Shown one piece after another: positions 1 to 9,533 of a DNA stretch of 64,000 bases. Below the pieces are notes generated by a model. The model saw only the letters and a list, made by a program, of their open reading frames with translations. It did not search any database and was not told where the DNA came from. This DNA is from Kalmusia sp. IMI 367209. Taxonomy: Eukaryota; Ascomycota; Dothideomycetes; Pleosporales; Didymosphaeriaceae. The stretch's first letter is position 1; the number at the start of each line of letters is the position of its first letter. The translations under genes were made by a program, and so were the position numbers. Location: the NCBI GenBank assembly GCA_027946365.1, contig JAPEUQ010000001.1, positions 2,604,001 to 2,668,000 on the forward strand, written 5' to 3'.

Positions 1-1
1 G

Positions 2-832
2 TCTGGAAAGGGTCAGCACATCGATGTGGCGCTCAGTGATTGTCAGACCGCAACCCTGGCGAACATTGCTAGCTCCGCCCTAATCAGTGGCCAAAAGGAC
101 TCCGGAAGATGGGGCACCTCACATCGTGAGTGTATCCGTAATTAGCCGAATGGATTGCAATTTACCTTTCACAGCATCAATCGTACCATACAAGGCTTTT
201 CGAACGTCCGATGGCGACATTCTTCTCGGTGGGGGCAATGATCGTTTATATGGGGTTTTGTGTACAAGAATCGGAAAGCCAGAATGGATTCTTGACGACA
301 GATTCAAAACGAACGCTTTGAGAGTGAAGAACCGGAATACGCTAGAAGAATTGATTGAGCATGAGACGAGAAAGAAGAGTACCGCGGAGTGGCTCGAGGT
401 GCTGGAAGGCTGTGGGATGCGTAAGTCGTATTGTTACAAAATCGCAGCTACCCTACTAACATCGGACAGCCTACGCGGCTATTAACGACGTTCAAGCGAC
501 ACTTAATCATGATCATAGTGCGTGTACATGTCTGCGCATAGTCGATAATGCTAATTCAACCCAGCAATTGCTCGTGGAATGGTGCAAGAGGTAGAACATC
601 CGTTGTGCGGCCCGATGAAATTAGTAAACACACCAGTGGTAAGCAAGCCAACATGGCCAAACTTGTTAAACATGAGATAACATTCCACACGTAGAAATAC
701 TCAGAGTCTACGCCTGGTATCAGGACACCGCCACCAACGCTGGGCCAACACACAGACGAAATACTACGAGATACGCTGGGAATGACAACAGGAGACATTG
801 AAAGCCTGAGGGATGAGGGTGTTGTAGCATAA
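2..832 (+). CDS. CoA-transferase family III (CaiB/BaiF type), 3' part
   Basis: This is the C-terminal 209 residues of a family III CoA-transferase; the 5' end lies outside the window. The family moves CoA between acyl-CoA and a free carboxylic acid; fungal and animal members include succinyl-CoA:dicarboxylate transferases, often mitochondrial. Reading from base 2, exons are 2-125, 175-420, 470-517, 565-638 and 695-832, separated by introns of 47-56 nt with good GT and AG ends. Splicing at 125/175 creates HPSIVPYKAF, a typical segment of this family. Other family signs are GKGQHIDVAL near the left end, the ILLGGGNDR loop and the C-terminal TPPPTLGQHTDEIL stretch. The catalytic aspartate region may lie upstream and cannot be checked. 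The substrate cannot be told from this fragment. Confidence 0.88.
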
Positions 833-1090
833 GCACTTATTTACAATGACTCAAACATTAAACGGCCAGAGCATCTGAGATGCTTCTCTAGAATTGAGAA
901 GGCTGCCGTCAGTGTGCAATACACCTTCTAATTAGTCAACCGTGCATGGGACGCTAGGCCCAATTGTGCAAGCAGCTTTGGCGATCAGCACTCCATCACG
1001 AACCACCGGTTCCCTCCCACAGATGCGCACGCAAGCGCAAGGGACCTATTCTTTGGTGAAGATCACTGTCACAGCCATTCGTTCTACATT

Positions 1091-2745
1091 ATGGATCCAC
1101 CGGATATCCAAAATCCAAGCCCCACGACCGTCAATCGCCCAAATCCCGTAGGCGGCGCACCCTCGCAACCCAACCACTCCACATCTACTTCGCACAGCAC
1201 CCCAAAAGTACCCATACCATCCTCTTCGTGGGCCTCGCAAGCAACAACTATCCCTAGCTCGAACACTGGAGGTCCCTCGTTCCCGCAGTTCTCACCCGCA
1301 ACGGCAGAAATTCTCAAGAGGTTACAAGCGAACCAGGGAAATGCGACTGGCACGCCAGCCTTTGAGGCCAAACGAGCAGAGGTATTGCAAAACTACGTTA
1401 CAAGCGACAAGCTTCCGACCCCGCCACCGGTTGCCGGGAGTGGCAGGAGGGGCAGGGGCGGAAGAGTGGGCACACCGAGTGGGTTGAAGACGGAGGGCAG
1501 TGCGGGCTCGACGCCTACTTCGGGTCGAGGTTCAGGCAGAGGCCGAGGACGGGGGAGGGGTGGTGGAAGAGGTGGGAAGAGGAAGAGGGCTGACAGTGTG
1601 GAAAGCGATGTACGTGGCACCTCGCTCAATTGTTGGGTCCAGCAATGAAACTGACAGGGAACAGGACGACTCCGACATCTCCTCCTCGTATACACCATTG
1701 CCGACGCGAACAAAATCAGGGCGCAACGTGAACAAACCTGTAGCATTTGTGCCCACCCTACCAGAACCAACACAAAGCGTCAAGCGACGTCGATCAACGA
1801 AAACGATTCTTGCGGCACAGTGCAAGATCTGCCATCGTGGCACGGATCCAGGCAACAATCGTATTGTCTTTTGCGATGTCTGCAACACCGCATACCACCA
1901 GTATTGCCACGACCCGCCGATTGACAATGAGGTGGTCAACGTGCTTGAAAAGGAATGGCTATGTGGACCATGCGAGCGATCGAAACAGAATGTAATCGAG
2001 AATACTGACGGCCTCATTATAGCCGAGGGCCTGTCTATAGACGACGTATGTCCTCAGAAACTGCCTCATGATTGAAATTGACAACCAACAGAAGCGTGCA
2101 TATTTCTCAACCCTCCCGAATTCCCGCTTAGTATCACTTCTACTTCACGCCTCTATCCGGCATCCAGAGCTTCCTATCTTCCCACCGAATGTCGAGGACC
2201 TTATCCCAGAGAAACCATCCGTGACTAAAGAACTGAAATCATCTGTACCAACTTCCACGCCACAGACAACAGCAACAAGACCGCCAATACATCTATCACA
2301 GTCCGTGATCTCGCCTACAAACGGACACGGCTCCGCAAGCGGTACCCCGCGTTCCCAGCACCCCGCAACAAGCGGCTCAGAAATTGACCCCGCAGAGGCA
2401 CAGCTACTCGGGGAGTATAGTCGCTCCAACCACCCTATTATCACGACATCTGCAAGACCCGTCTCCAATATGAACCCCCAGTCCACTTCCGGTGTCGATC
2501 CCAACGGCGCTCTCGACCAAGGTGATGAATACGACGACGGATATGACACAGATCCACCCGCGCATTATCCCAAAGCCGGTAACGGCCTAGCACGAACACT
2601 ACGTCCCGAAAGCGAAGATCTGAATTGGCTCGTAGATGACAACTTTGAGGTGTTCAGCCACGGATGGAAGGGTGATGGAAGTGGGCTGGGCCCAGACGGA
2701 GTTTTGAGCGAGGTGATGGAAGGGGTGGAAAGTGGGAAGGCTTAG
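1091..2745 (+). CDS. PHD-finger protein, probable chromatin reader
   Basis: The model predicts 517 residues from exons 1091-1609, 1665-2045 and 2092-2745. Residues 1-170 are disordered, rich in Ser/Pro, then in RG repeats (SGRGSGRGRGRG and neighbours) ending in a KRKR basic patch that could be a nuclear signal. After a TKSGR segment comes one PHD finger with the C4HC3 pattern: CKIC, CDVC, then H and C in AYHQYC, then CGPC. PHD fingers of this kind bind histone H3 tails. A shorter block follows (ASIRHPELPIFPP) and a long acidic, disordered tail. The first ATG of the frame was used. The stop at 2743-2745 is unusual: the same frame stays open for another 47 codons (see the next entry). The exact orthologue is not known to me; nuclear function is inferred. 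Confidence 0.85.
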
Positions 2746-2889
2746 CATGCCACCGATGCTCATACGAACAGCGCAAAGCCTAACAATCCGGGTAAGAAGG
2801 TGCGTTTTAATGAAATGTTAGAAATATGGGATCTATCTCCTAGTGAGACTGAGAGCGAGAATATCAGTGTGTTGAGCGAGATGGATTGA
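2746..2889 (+). other. In-frame extension behind the PHD gene's TAG stop
   Basis: Directly after the TAG at 2743-2745 the same frame continues for 47 codons to a TGA at 2887-2889. The composition is protein-like and matches the acidic tail of the gene: it contains PGKKVRFNEM followed by LSPSETESENISVLSEMD. KKVRF fits the RVxF docking motif for protein phosphatase 1. The TAG could be a real stop, a nonsense mutation, a sequencing error, a readthrough stop, or part of an intron acceptor (CTTAG at 2741-2745). In-frame donors for such an intron (GT at 2713 or 2650) are weak, so no splice form is clearly supported. Confidence 0.5.
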
Positions 2890-3418
2890 AGGATGATGTA
2901 GCCTCTCTTGAGTCTACTGTAGGACGGTATGCCTTGGTTTAATGACCTTGCAATGACGATTTGAGATACAAATGTCAGTGGGTATAGCAATTTTGTGTGC
3001 TTTATACACGGGACTGGCTGGTGGCAGGTCAGACGGATGTCGACAGAACAACAAGTATCTCTGTTGCGCTTTTAGAGCACAAATGAAGACCCATAATACA
3101 TGTGCATGACGTACCTTGGGGAAATTAACAAATGTCTACAAAACCTGCATGCTTTCTCTCGTGCGAATGCCGCAGTAAATCAAACCTGCGTACCAAAAGT
3201 GCTTTTCTAGGTTTACACCAATTCTATCGTCAGCTAACGAACAATTCAAATTTGGACACAATCTAGCAATTCAAAGTAGTCAAAAATATTATACGCTTGA
3301 GAAATGGCATGGTCATAGTATTGTTATGAAAGATGCCATGGGCATCTCCGAGGAAAGCGCGAAACATGCAATATCTCCCGACTTAAACATAAAACCGCCC
3401 ATCATTGACAAGCCCTCT
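2890..3418. other. Intergenic, convergent 3' ends
   Basis: This region holds the 3' flanks of the PHD gene and of the minus-strand dehydrogenase. It is AT-rich, and I see no coding signal, repeat or RNA gene in it. Confidence 0.6.
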
Positions 3419-4675
3419 CTAGCTCCCTGGCTTCTCTCCAATATACACCGTCTCATCCAACTCCCTTGCATTGATGACGCTCGGCTTGATCTTCCTCAGA
3501 TCCGCAATCCCCACCTGCGCCGCATCTTTCGCAATCTCCTGCTTCATCAACTTGATCGCCTTCTGCACGCCCTCAACCCCGTAACAGTTAGCATATAAGA
3601 ATGGCCTCCCAAGGCCCACAGCCTTGACACCCAGCGCCATTAACTTCAACACATCGCTCCCATACCTGACTCCACTGTCCGCCAGGACCTCCACCTGCGT
3701 GAACACTTCTGGCGCGTTGCGATATATCTCGTACGCAATCTCCAGCGCAGATGGCGAGTGGTCGAGCTGGCGGCCGCCGTGGTTTGAGATGTAGATTGCC
3801 TTGACGCCACGGCGGACGGCTTCCTGGGCGTCTTCGACGCTGGCGATGCCTTTAGGGATGATGGGGAGCGATGTGCGATTAGACATTTGGTCGTAGATAT
3901 CCCAGGTGAGTGGGGAGGTAGCGCTGTTGGCGTTTGTGGTGTCGAATCGTGCGGCGCGATGGCGGACGGCGTCAGCGGGGGCATCGATGGTCCAGACGAT
4001 TGCTTTGGCACCCGTCCGTTCGGCGCGGGCGATATTATCCCATGTTACTGAGAGGTTGGCGTTCGTGTAGATCTAAAAGGGTGTCAGTGAGGTGCTTTGT
4101 GAGATTCGGGGGAGGAAAGGGAAATGTACTTGTTGGAAGATGACTTGCTGTCCATTGATGGTGTTGTTTGACTTCGCAGCAGCAATCTCTTCGATTGTTT
4201 TCTTCGCATACATTGCAGCGACATAGAGCGTGTCTTCCGCCGCTGAAGCCTCTACGTAGTTTAACTCGCCGCGTTCATTGCCATACTGTGCTCTAGGGGC
4301 AGGCGCAATAAACACCGGGCTGGTGAAGTTGTAGCCCAAAATTGATACACCAAGCGTCTGGTTGACTTTGGTGGTATCAGTGAGGAACCTGGGTCGAAAC
4401 TTAACCTTGGACCAAACGTCCAGGTTGTTTCTGTAGCTCTGCTCCCCCGCTGAACCAGTCCTGTAGTAGAAATAGTTCTCGGTAGAGAGCTTTTGGCGAG
4501 CAGCGAAATCGAAGTCATTCAAGCCGCGGATATCTTTCAATGCTGGCTGAGTTCCTTCGGTCCAGTTGTTAGTCTGCAGAAGATAGGTCTCGAGACCCGT
4601 ATCGGGCTCATTGAGAAAAGGTTCTGCGGCAAGAGCAAAGGCAGCTAGCCCCGAAAAAAGAAGTGCAGGACGCAT
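3419..4675 (-). CDS. Secreted FMN-dependent 2-hydroxyacid dehydrogenase/oxidase
   Basis: The protein belongs to the flavocytochrome b2 / glycolate oxidase / lactate oxidase family, which oxidises L-2-hydroxy acids using FMN in a TIM barrel. Exons on the minus strand are 4675-4130 and 4072-3419, with one 57-nt intron. The N-terminus is a clear signal peptide (MRPALLFSGLAAFALAAEP), followed by several N-glycosylation sequons, so it probably enters the secretory pathway. There is no cytochrome b5 domain, unlike yeast cytochrome b2. Family motifs in order: YYRTGSAGE, the barrel strand VFIAPAP, PIIPKGI with the conserved lysine, SNHGGRQLD with the catalytic histidine and FMN/substrate arginine, LADSGVR, and GLGRPFLYA. 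Family membership is firm; substrate, electron acceptor and final location (extracellular or vacuolar) are inferred or unknown. Confidence 0.92.
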
Positions 4676-5878
4676 CTTGGTGCACTGCTAGCAGCGTCTA
4701 AAATGAAGGTAAAGTTGAAAAGAGGGGACGAAACCTAATGTAGGCTCTCGGGATACTTTGATCACGCTTTCCGAATGTTGATATGCCATCTCTTCTTATA
4801 CCAACCCGCCATACTCCCACGATCTGATTGCTCATCGCTTGCTAATCTGATCCCATGGTCCTGCAAATTCATTTTCTCGCCATAGAGCTTGGCTCCCTTG
4901 GCGGTGACCAGGTCTGCAGGTCTGCGCTTGATGGTGTAGACGTTCCGGCAGGCAAGTCCTAGAAGAGTGGATAAGGTAGACTAGACGATCACGTTAGATG
5001 ACCAATGACAGATGGAGAGAGCATTAATGAAACGTCTAGACCAATGATTTCAGGCTCGTGTTTTGATGCCATTAGCGTTGTATCGTCGGCCCGTTGACAT
5101 TGCGACCCACATAGGAGCCACACAGCCCTTCCGCGATATCGGAAGAGGGCTTGCCTACCTTCCTATATGATCCATACTGGCACAATTCCCTGTTTGTATT
5201 CAATAAGATGGAGTTCGCCGATGATACAAATCGACTGCGGGCGACGTGCGGTCGCGTTGGTATTGACAATACCTAGATACACTGGGTGCGCGATGGTCAA
5301 GTGTGCATGAGAGTCAAGAATAAGAGCCCAGCGACGTTCAAACAAGTCCAAGACCCAAATACCAATTTATCGGCGACGGGAAGATCTGGCATAGCCGCAT
5401 GTCAAATTTCACTTTTTCTTTCGAGATTAGACCGAGCCGAACACAAGCACGTTCTTTGATGTAAAATGACGCACCTAAGACTTCGACTATCGCGTAAATC
5501 CGAGAGTCCTCGTAGGTTACCTGATAGTGGCCTTTTCTTTGAATACTCATTCATGGACTATAGATTCAAAGGGCTGCTAACGTCGTACAGGAGGGCAGAT
5601 GTAGTCGGGAGCGGAGGGCCGACATTTGATCTCGGCCCCAATCCCGCACCTACCAAACTACCTTGACAATGGCTTCAATACCGAACTTTTGTAACGTTTC
5701 GTAGAAGTAGTGTATATGTATGTTACAATCCTACACAACGAAATAAAGTTCACATTTTTAGTAACACGAATAGTGCTCTCCATCTATTCGCACGTCGCTA
5801 TCTACAACACCTACTCAGACACGCACGCAGGAATCGCTGTGGTACAACTGAGGCGTACCAACTTTCAAGAAAGCCGTC
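4676..5878. other. Intergenic, divergent promoters
   Basis: This 1.2 kb lies between the divergently read secreted dehydrogenase and the acetolactate-decarboxylase-like gene, so it should hold both promoters. The few open frames are short and lack recognisable content. I see no repeat or RNA gene. Confidence 0.55.
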
Positions 5879-6547
5879 ATGGTCGCCTCTATTCCCAACG
5901 ACATCTTTCAGTTTTCCACATATACCGCTGTCCAAAAAGGCTTCGACATCGGCCAACCACGCGCAGCCGACCTGACAAGCCATGGCACCGACGGCATCGG
6001 TACTTTCGAGAATGGCAATCTCATGGCACTGTTGGACGGGAAAGCGTATGAAATCGGTAAAAATAACGATGCCAGTCTCGCACTGCCACACGAGAAATTG
6101 TGCTTTGCAATGGTCACCGTATTCCAGCCTGTGCGCGTGGTGAAATCTACAAAGTCGAGCATGAGCATGGCGGGATTGACGGAGCTGCTAGGCTCGAATG
6201 AGACGTTGCCCGGCATTGGTGGAGCGAACTCTATCCTGCCCTTCAAAATGAAGGGGACGTTTACCAGTGTGAAAGTAATAGGCAGGGGACGTGAGGATTT
6301 TATGGGTATTAAGGGGACCGTATTTGGATTTAGGGTGCCTACATGGTTGGAGGGACTTAGTGGGCCCGAATTGCATTGTCATTTCGTCAGTGACGATAGC
6401 GGAGATGGAGGGAGAATTGGGGCGAGGGTTCACACGTTCGAGGTGGGTGGGGATGCAGTGATTGGCCTAGGAAAGTGCGGGCGGTTTCATTTGGGTTTTC
6501 CTCGAGAAAGAGAGTGGGAAGACATGGACTTGGCGAATGCTGGATGA
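5879..6547 (+). CDS. Alpha-acetolactate decarboxylase-like protein, possibly inactive
   Basis: This is an intronless gene of 222 residues. The fold signature of acetolactate decarboxylase (BudA/AldB type, which converts acetolactate to acetoin) is visible: FQFSTYTAV near the start, HGTDGIGTFENGNL then LLDGKAYEI, FAMVTVFQP, and the metal-site segment LHCHFVSDD. His166 and His168 match the first two zinc ligands. The third ligand normally sits in a GGHV motif after SDD; here the sequence reads GGRI, with Arg179 in place of His. The glutamate usual in the GEL motif of the N-terminal half also reads as Asn (GNL). Family membership is well supported, but catalysis as in bacteria is doubtful; His185 nearby might substitute. 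There is no signal peptide. The gene converges on the lipid-kinase-like gene with only 59 bp between stops. Confidence 0.82.
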   Translation: MVASIPNDIFQFSTYTAVQKGFDIGQPRAADLTSHGTDGIGTFENGNLMALLDGKAYEIGKNNDASLALPHEKLCFAMVTVFQPVRVVKSTKSSMSMAGLTELLGSNETLPGIGGANSILPFKMKGTFTSVKVIGRGREDFMGIKGTVFGFRVPTWLEGLSGPELHCHFVSDDSGDGGRIGARVHTFEVGGDAVIGLGKCGRFHLGFPREREWEDMDLANAG

Positions 6548-6606
6548 AGAAAGTGAGGCTATCAATTGCTGCGGCCGCGATAATCTGGATGTGACCTAGA
6601 GCTCCC

Positions 6607-7890
6607 TCAACCGGCAACGACGTCCATAATGATCCGTTCCTCTTTCCTTATTTCCACCCACCCATCATCCTCTACCCTTACAATCTTACCATCTACACAT
6701 ATCCGTCTCCACCTATCCTCCTTCTCTTTCCCCTTGAACTCAATTCTCAATCCATCGATGCTCTCATACGACACCGCAGGATCCTCTACATGCTTCCCAC
6801 CCTGATAGGCTAGTCCCATGATCCTCATCGCCTCATCTCCACTCGTAGGCCCAAAGTGTACCAAATGTAGACTCCCGTCCAGCGGCTTCGTCGCCGGACT
6901 AATGCAAAATGGTTTCTCTAGGTTTGAAACCATGGTTGCTAGAACGTACATGTGCTCTTCATCGTTAAGCAGTGTCCAGGTTGAGCCGTGTAATGTGGAT
7001 ATGTGAGCTTTGTATGGATGGGGAGGGGATCCATCGTCGGGGTAGAGAGCTTCTTTGGCGGCCATTTTGAAGCGGTCGATGCCGAATTTGCGGAATTCGG
7101 TCGTGTCACTGTCGGCGACGAGAGAGGCGTGCATGCCCCAGCTGCAGACAACGGCGCCGTGGAGGATGGGGCGATGGCTCTTTGGATCCTTGGGCAGCTC
7201 TTGTTCGCTACGGGCTTCATCGATTAAAAGCCGTGCCCCTGGAGAAAATGAGGCAGTAAAGATTGGTAGTGGTTTTGAAAAGCTTGACGACAACGCACGT
7301 AGGCCCCAAGTGTTGTCCCTGCCGGCATTGGTAGAATGGTACAAAGCGTTTGCCGTCCCGAGCGGGACTAGTACAACATGCGGAGCCTTGTATTCGGACG
7401 AAACCGGCCTTGATAGCAGACCATTTACGAGATCGATCACACCGCCATCTCCAGAAAGTAGAATGATCCTCAGAGTGATGCCAGCATTGGCTGTCGAAAA
7501 AAAGATGTCGTGAGTCAGCTCTTGGATCGTGGTAGCTGATTCAGTGCGGTGGGTGAGAAAGTTTTCGTAGCCTTTGGGAAAAAGTGCCTCTAGAACTGGC
7601 CTCACAGCTTGCTCATGGAATAGTTCCGCCTTGTTCGTGCCCGAGCCAGTTGAGATGATTACATGCGTCTCGGTATCGCTTGTATCCGGTGGCTGGACAG
7701 TCGGTTCTGCTTCGCCTTTGACGATGGCAATTTTCGGGGGTGCTGTGTCGTCCTCCCCGTCATGCTGAACGTAGATGATTGTTGAGAGGGAGCCGTCTGA
7801 TCCCGGAATGACTGCAACGAGGTCCTTGGAGTCGATGCTGTGTTCGTCGTCCTTGTCGTCCTTGAATGTAATTGGTTTTGGGTCGGCCAT
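6607..7890 (-). CDS. Diacylglycerol/sphingosine-kinase-like catalytic domain protein
   Basis: This is an intronless gene of 427 residues. The N-terminal 75 residues look regulatory or disordered. A DAGK catalytic domain follows: HVIISTGSG, LLSGDGGVIDLVNGLL at about 146-160 (the nucleotide-binding GGDGT loop, here SGDGG), and VPLGTANALYHS at about 175, equivalent to PxGTxN. Later parts hold GAVVCSWGMHASLV and a C-terminal beta-domain with LDGSLHLVHF and GLRIEFKG. The family phosphorylates diacylglycerol, sphingoid bases or related lipids in the cytosol or at membranes. The departures from the GGDGT consensus mean the substrate and even activity are uncertain. The ATG at 7890 is the first of the frame and is followed by MADPKPITF. 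Confidence 0.85.
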   Translation of the reverse strand: MADPKPITFKDDKDDEHSIDSKDLVAVIPGSDGSLSTIIYVQHDGEDDTAPPKIAIVKGEAEPTVQPPDTSDTETHVIISTGSGTNKAELFHEQAVRPVLEALFPKGYENFLTHRTESATTIQELTHDIFFSTANAGITLRIILLSGDGGVIDLVNGLLSRPVSSEYKAPHVVLVPLGTANALYHSTNAGRDNTWGLRALSSSFSKPLPIFTASFSPGARLLIDEARSEQELPKDPKSHRPILHGAVVCSWGMHASLVADSDTTEFRKFGIDRFKMAAKEALYPDDGSPPHPYKAHISTLHGSTWTLLNDEEHMYVLATMVSNLEKPFCISPATKPLDGSLHLVHFGPTSGDEAMRIMGLAYQGGKHVEDPAVSYESIDGLRIEFKGKEKEDRWRRICVDGKIVRVEDDGWVEIRKEERIIMDVVAG

Positions 7891-8577
7891 GGCTCAAATG
7901 GGCATGTGCGTTCCGACCTCGACCTTGAAAGGAATGTTAGTATAGACGTTGATGCTTTGTTCCGATTCTTAAGCAGCCGTCCCCATGGAGATCACTGTAG
8001 GCGACGATAACGCCATGCACCTGTAAACTCGCTTACATCGCCCCACACAAACGTCGTCTAGACCTCATTCGGCTTCACAGTTTGGTCGCAAAACAAAGCA
8101 TGAAGCACGTCTATTTGAACACATTTTTAGACGATGGGGGTAGTGTAGAAAGTAATCCTACTTTCAGAGTACTCCAGCTAACCAAGAATGTACAATAACG
8201 ACCGCGACTCTCGCGCGTAAGCAGAGCTAATCTTGGACTACTTGCAACCTACTGCTTTACGTCATCCCGAGATATCCTTGGCAAACCAGAGTTGCGCTGG
8301 GCGTCGCACCTAGGTACAAACCCAGCCGCCTGCTCTCTGTCAGCAAAGCACACATTTGTACGGATCACACTACCCACCCTCAGCCGTGGCGTCTTACGCT
8401 GAATCGTCTCGCCTTTCATTTTGCACATCTCACATCCATCCTCGTCGCTCTCGAAAGAGCTAGCTTTGCGGCTCCGATCCTCCCGCGCGAACAACCGCAG
8501 CGCATACCTCTACACTCGCACATGCGCACCCACGTCCACCTTACCACCACCATTCGGAGCAACGATTACCCATCACC
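7891..8577. other. Intergenic, divergent promoters
   Basis: This is upstream sequence of the minus-strand lipid-kinase-like gene and of the plus-strand membrane-protein gene. A pyrimidine-rich tract runs into the ATG at 8578, as is usual for fungal leaders. No other feature is seen. Confidence 0.55.
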
Positions 8578-9288
8578 ATGAACGGCGGCGTCGTCTTCCT
8601 TATCATCCTCCTCATCGCCATCATCGGCGGCTACGGCGGCTGGGTAGCATGGAGTCGCATCCGGGCCTCACGGCTGGGCCTCCCACCGCCATCTCTCAAC
8701 CCCTTCAATCGCAGCGGCAGCAGTGCCTCATCCAACTATCCGGGTCCCGCGCCCACCGGCATCAAAGGCTGGTTCGATACCCAGATCCGCAAATTCAAGA
8801 ATAGGAATAACCGGTACGCCTCGGGTGCGTATGAGGAGTCGTCTGGGTACAACGCAGGCGCGGCCACGAGAGGGCGCGGCGCAGGACACAGACTGGACCC
8901 GGACGAGGCTTGGGATGCAAGGGTGGGGAATGAAGCGTACTATGAGGAGCAAGAGTTGGGGCTGCATGAGCCGCCCAGGACTGGGGGGCTAGCAAGTTCA
9001 AATCCGTATGAAAGTACGCCGTATGGAGCGCCTTCACCAGGTCTTGCCGAGCCCGAGCGCGGAAGGAGTCGTACGCGGGAGTATGATGAGCAGAATGATG
9101 GGCTGGGAGCAAGGCAGAATCCATTTGGCGATGAGAACGCGGCGAGTTTGAGGGGTGTGAGTCCCAGACCATTGGATCAACACGTGGACACGAGCTATGG
9201 CGGCGCGAGTGGTGGTCATAAGAACAAGGGCAGTGTCGATAACAGCCCCACCGAGAGTCGAAGGAGCGTATTCCACGAGGAGATGTAG
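8578..9288 (+). CDS. Small single-pass membrane protein with disordered tail
   Basis: This intronless gene encodes 236 residues. Residues 4-24 form one strongly hydrophobic segment (VVFLIILLIAIIGGYGGWV), followed at once by basic residues (SRIRASR), so the segment should be an uncleaved anchor with the C-terminal part in the cytosol by the positive-inside rule. The next stretch LGLPPPSLNPF and the amphipathic GIKGWFDTQIRKFKNR look conserved in style; the rest (about 80-236) is disordered, with RGRG, NPYEST and NPFGDEN segments, and ends ESRRSVFHEEM. I do not recognise a named family. NPF-type motifs (NPFGDE, LNPF) could suggest endocytic or vesicle sorting contacts, but that is speculation. 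Confidence 0.75.
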   Translation: MNGGVVFLIILLIAIIGGYGGWVAWSRIRASRLGLPPPSLNPFNRSGSSASSNYPGPAPTGIKGWFDTQIRKFKNRNNRYASGAYEESSGYNAGAATRGRGAGHRLDPDEAWDARVGNEAYYEEQELGLHEPPRTGGLASSNPYESTPYGAPSPGLAEPERGRSRTREYDEQNDGLGARQNPFGDENAASLRGVSPRPLDQHVDTSYGGASGGHKNKGSVDNSPTESRRSVFHEEM

Positions 9289-9533
9289 AAGTGCATTTTG
9301 AAGTGACTTGCGGGCGTTTCTGGATGTCATCTGGCGACTGGAGTTTCATTCACTTCTACACTTTTCAGAGTATATAAAGCTGGTGGGTTCGGCTGGAAAA
9401 TTTGGTGTAGGGAGATTGTGATGTGTAGGATTGATCTGACCCTGTGGGCCTTCAGGAAGATGGCCCAAGCTATATAATTTCATCGAGCTTTGTCAATGTT
9501 GATGTGCATGATATTTATAATGTGTATGTACCC

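Noticed and set aside
1610..1657. Alternative acceptor at 1657 in the first PHD-gene intron
   Set aside because: It puts the next exon in a frame without the PHD finger; the acceptor at 1664 gives the proper frame.
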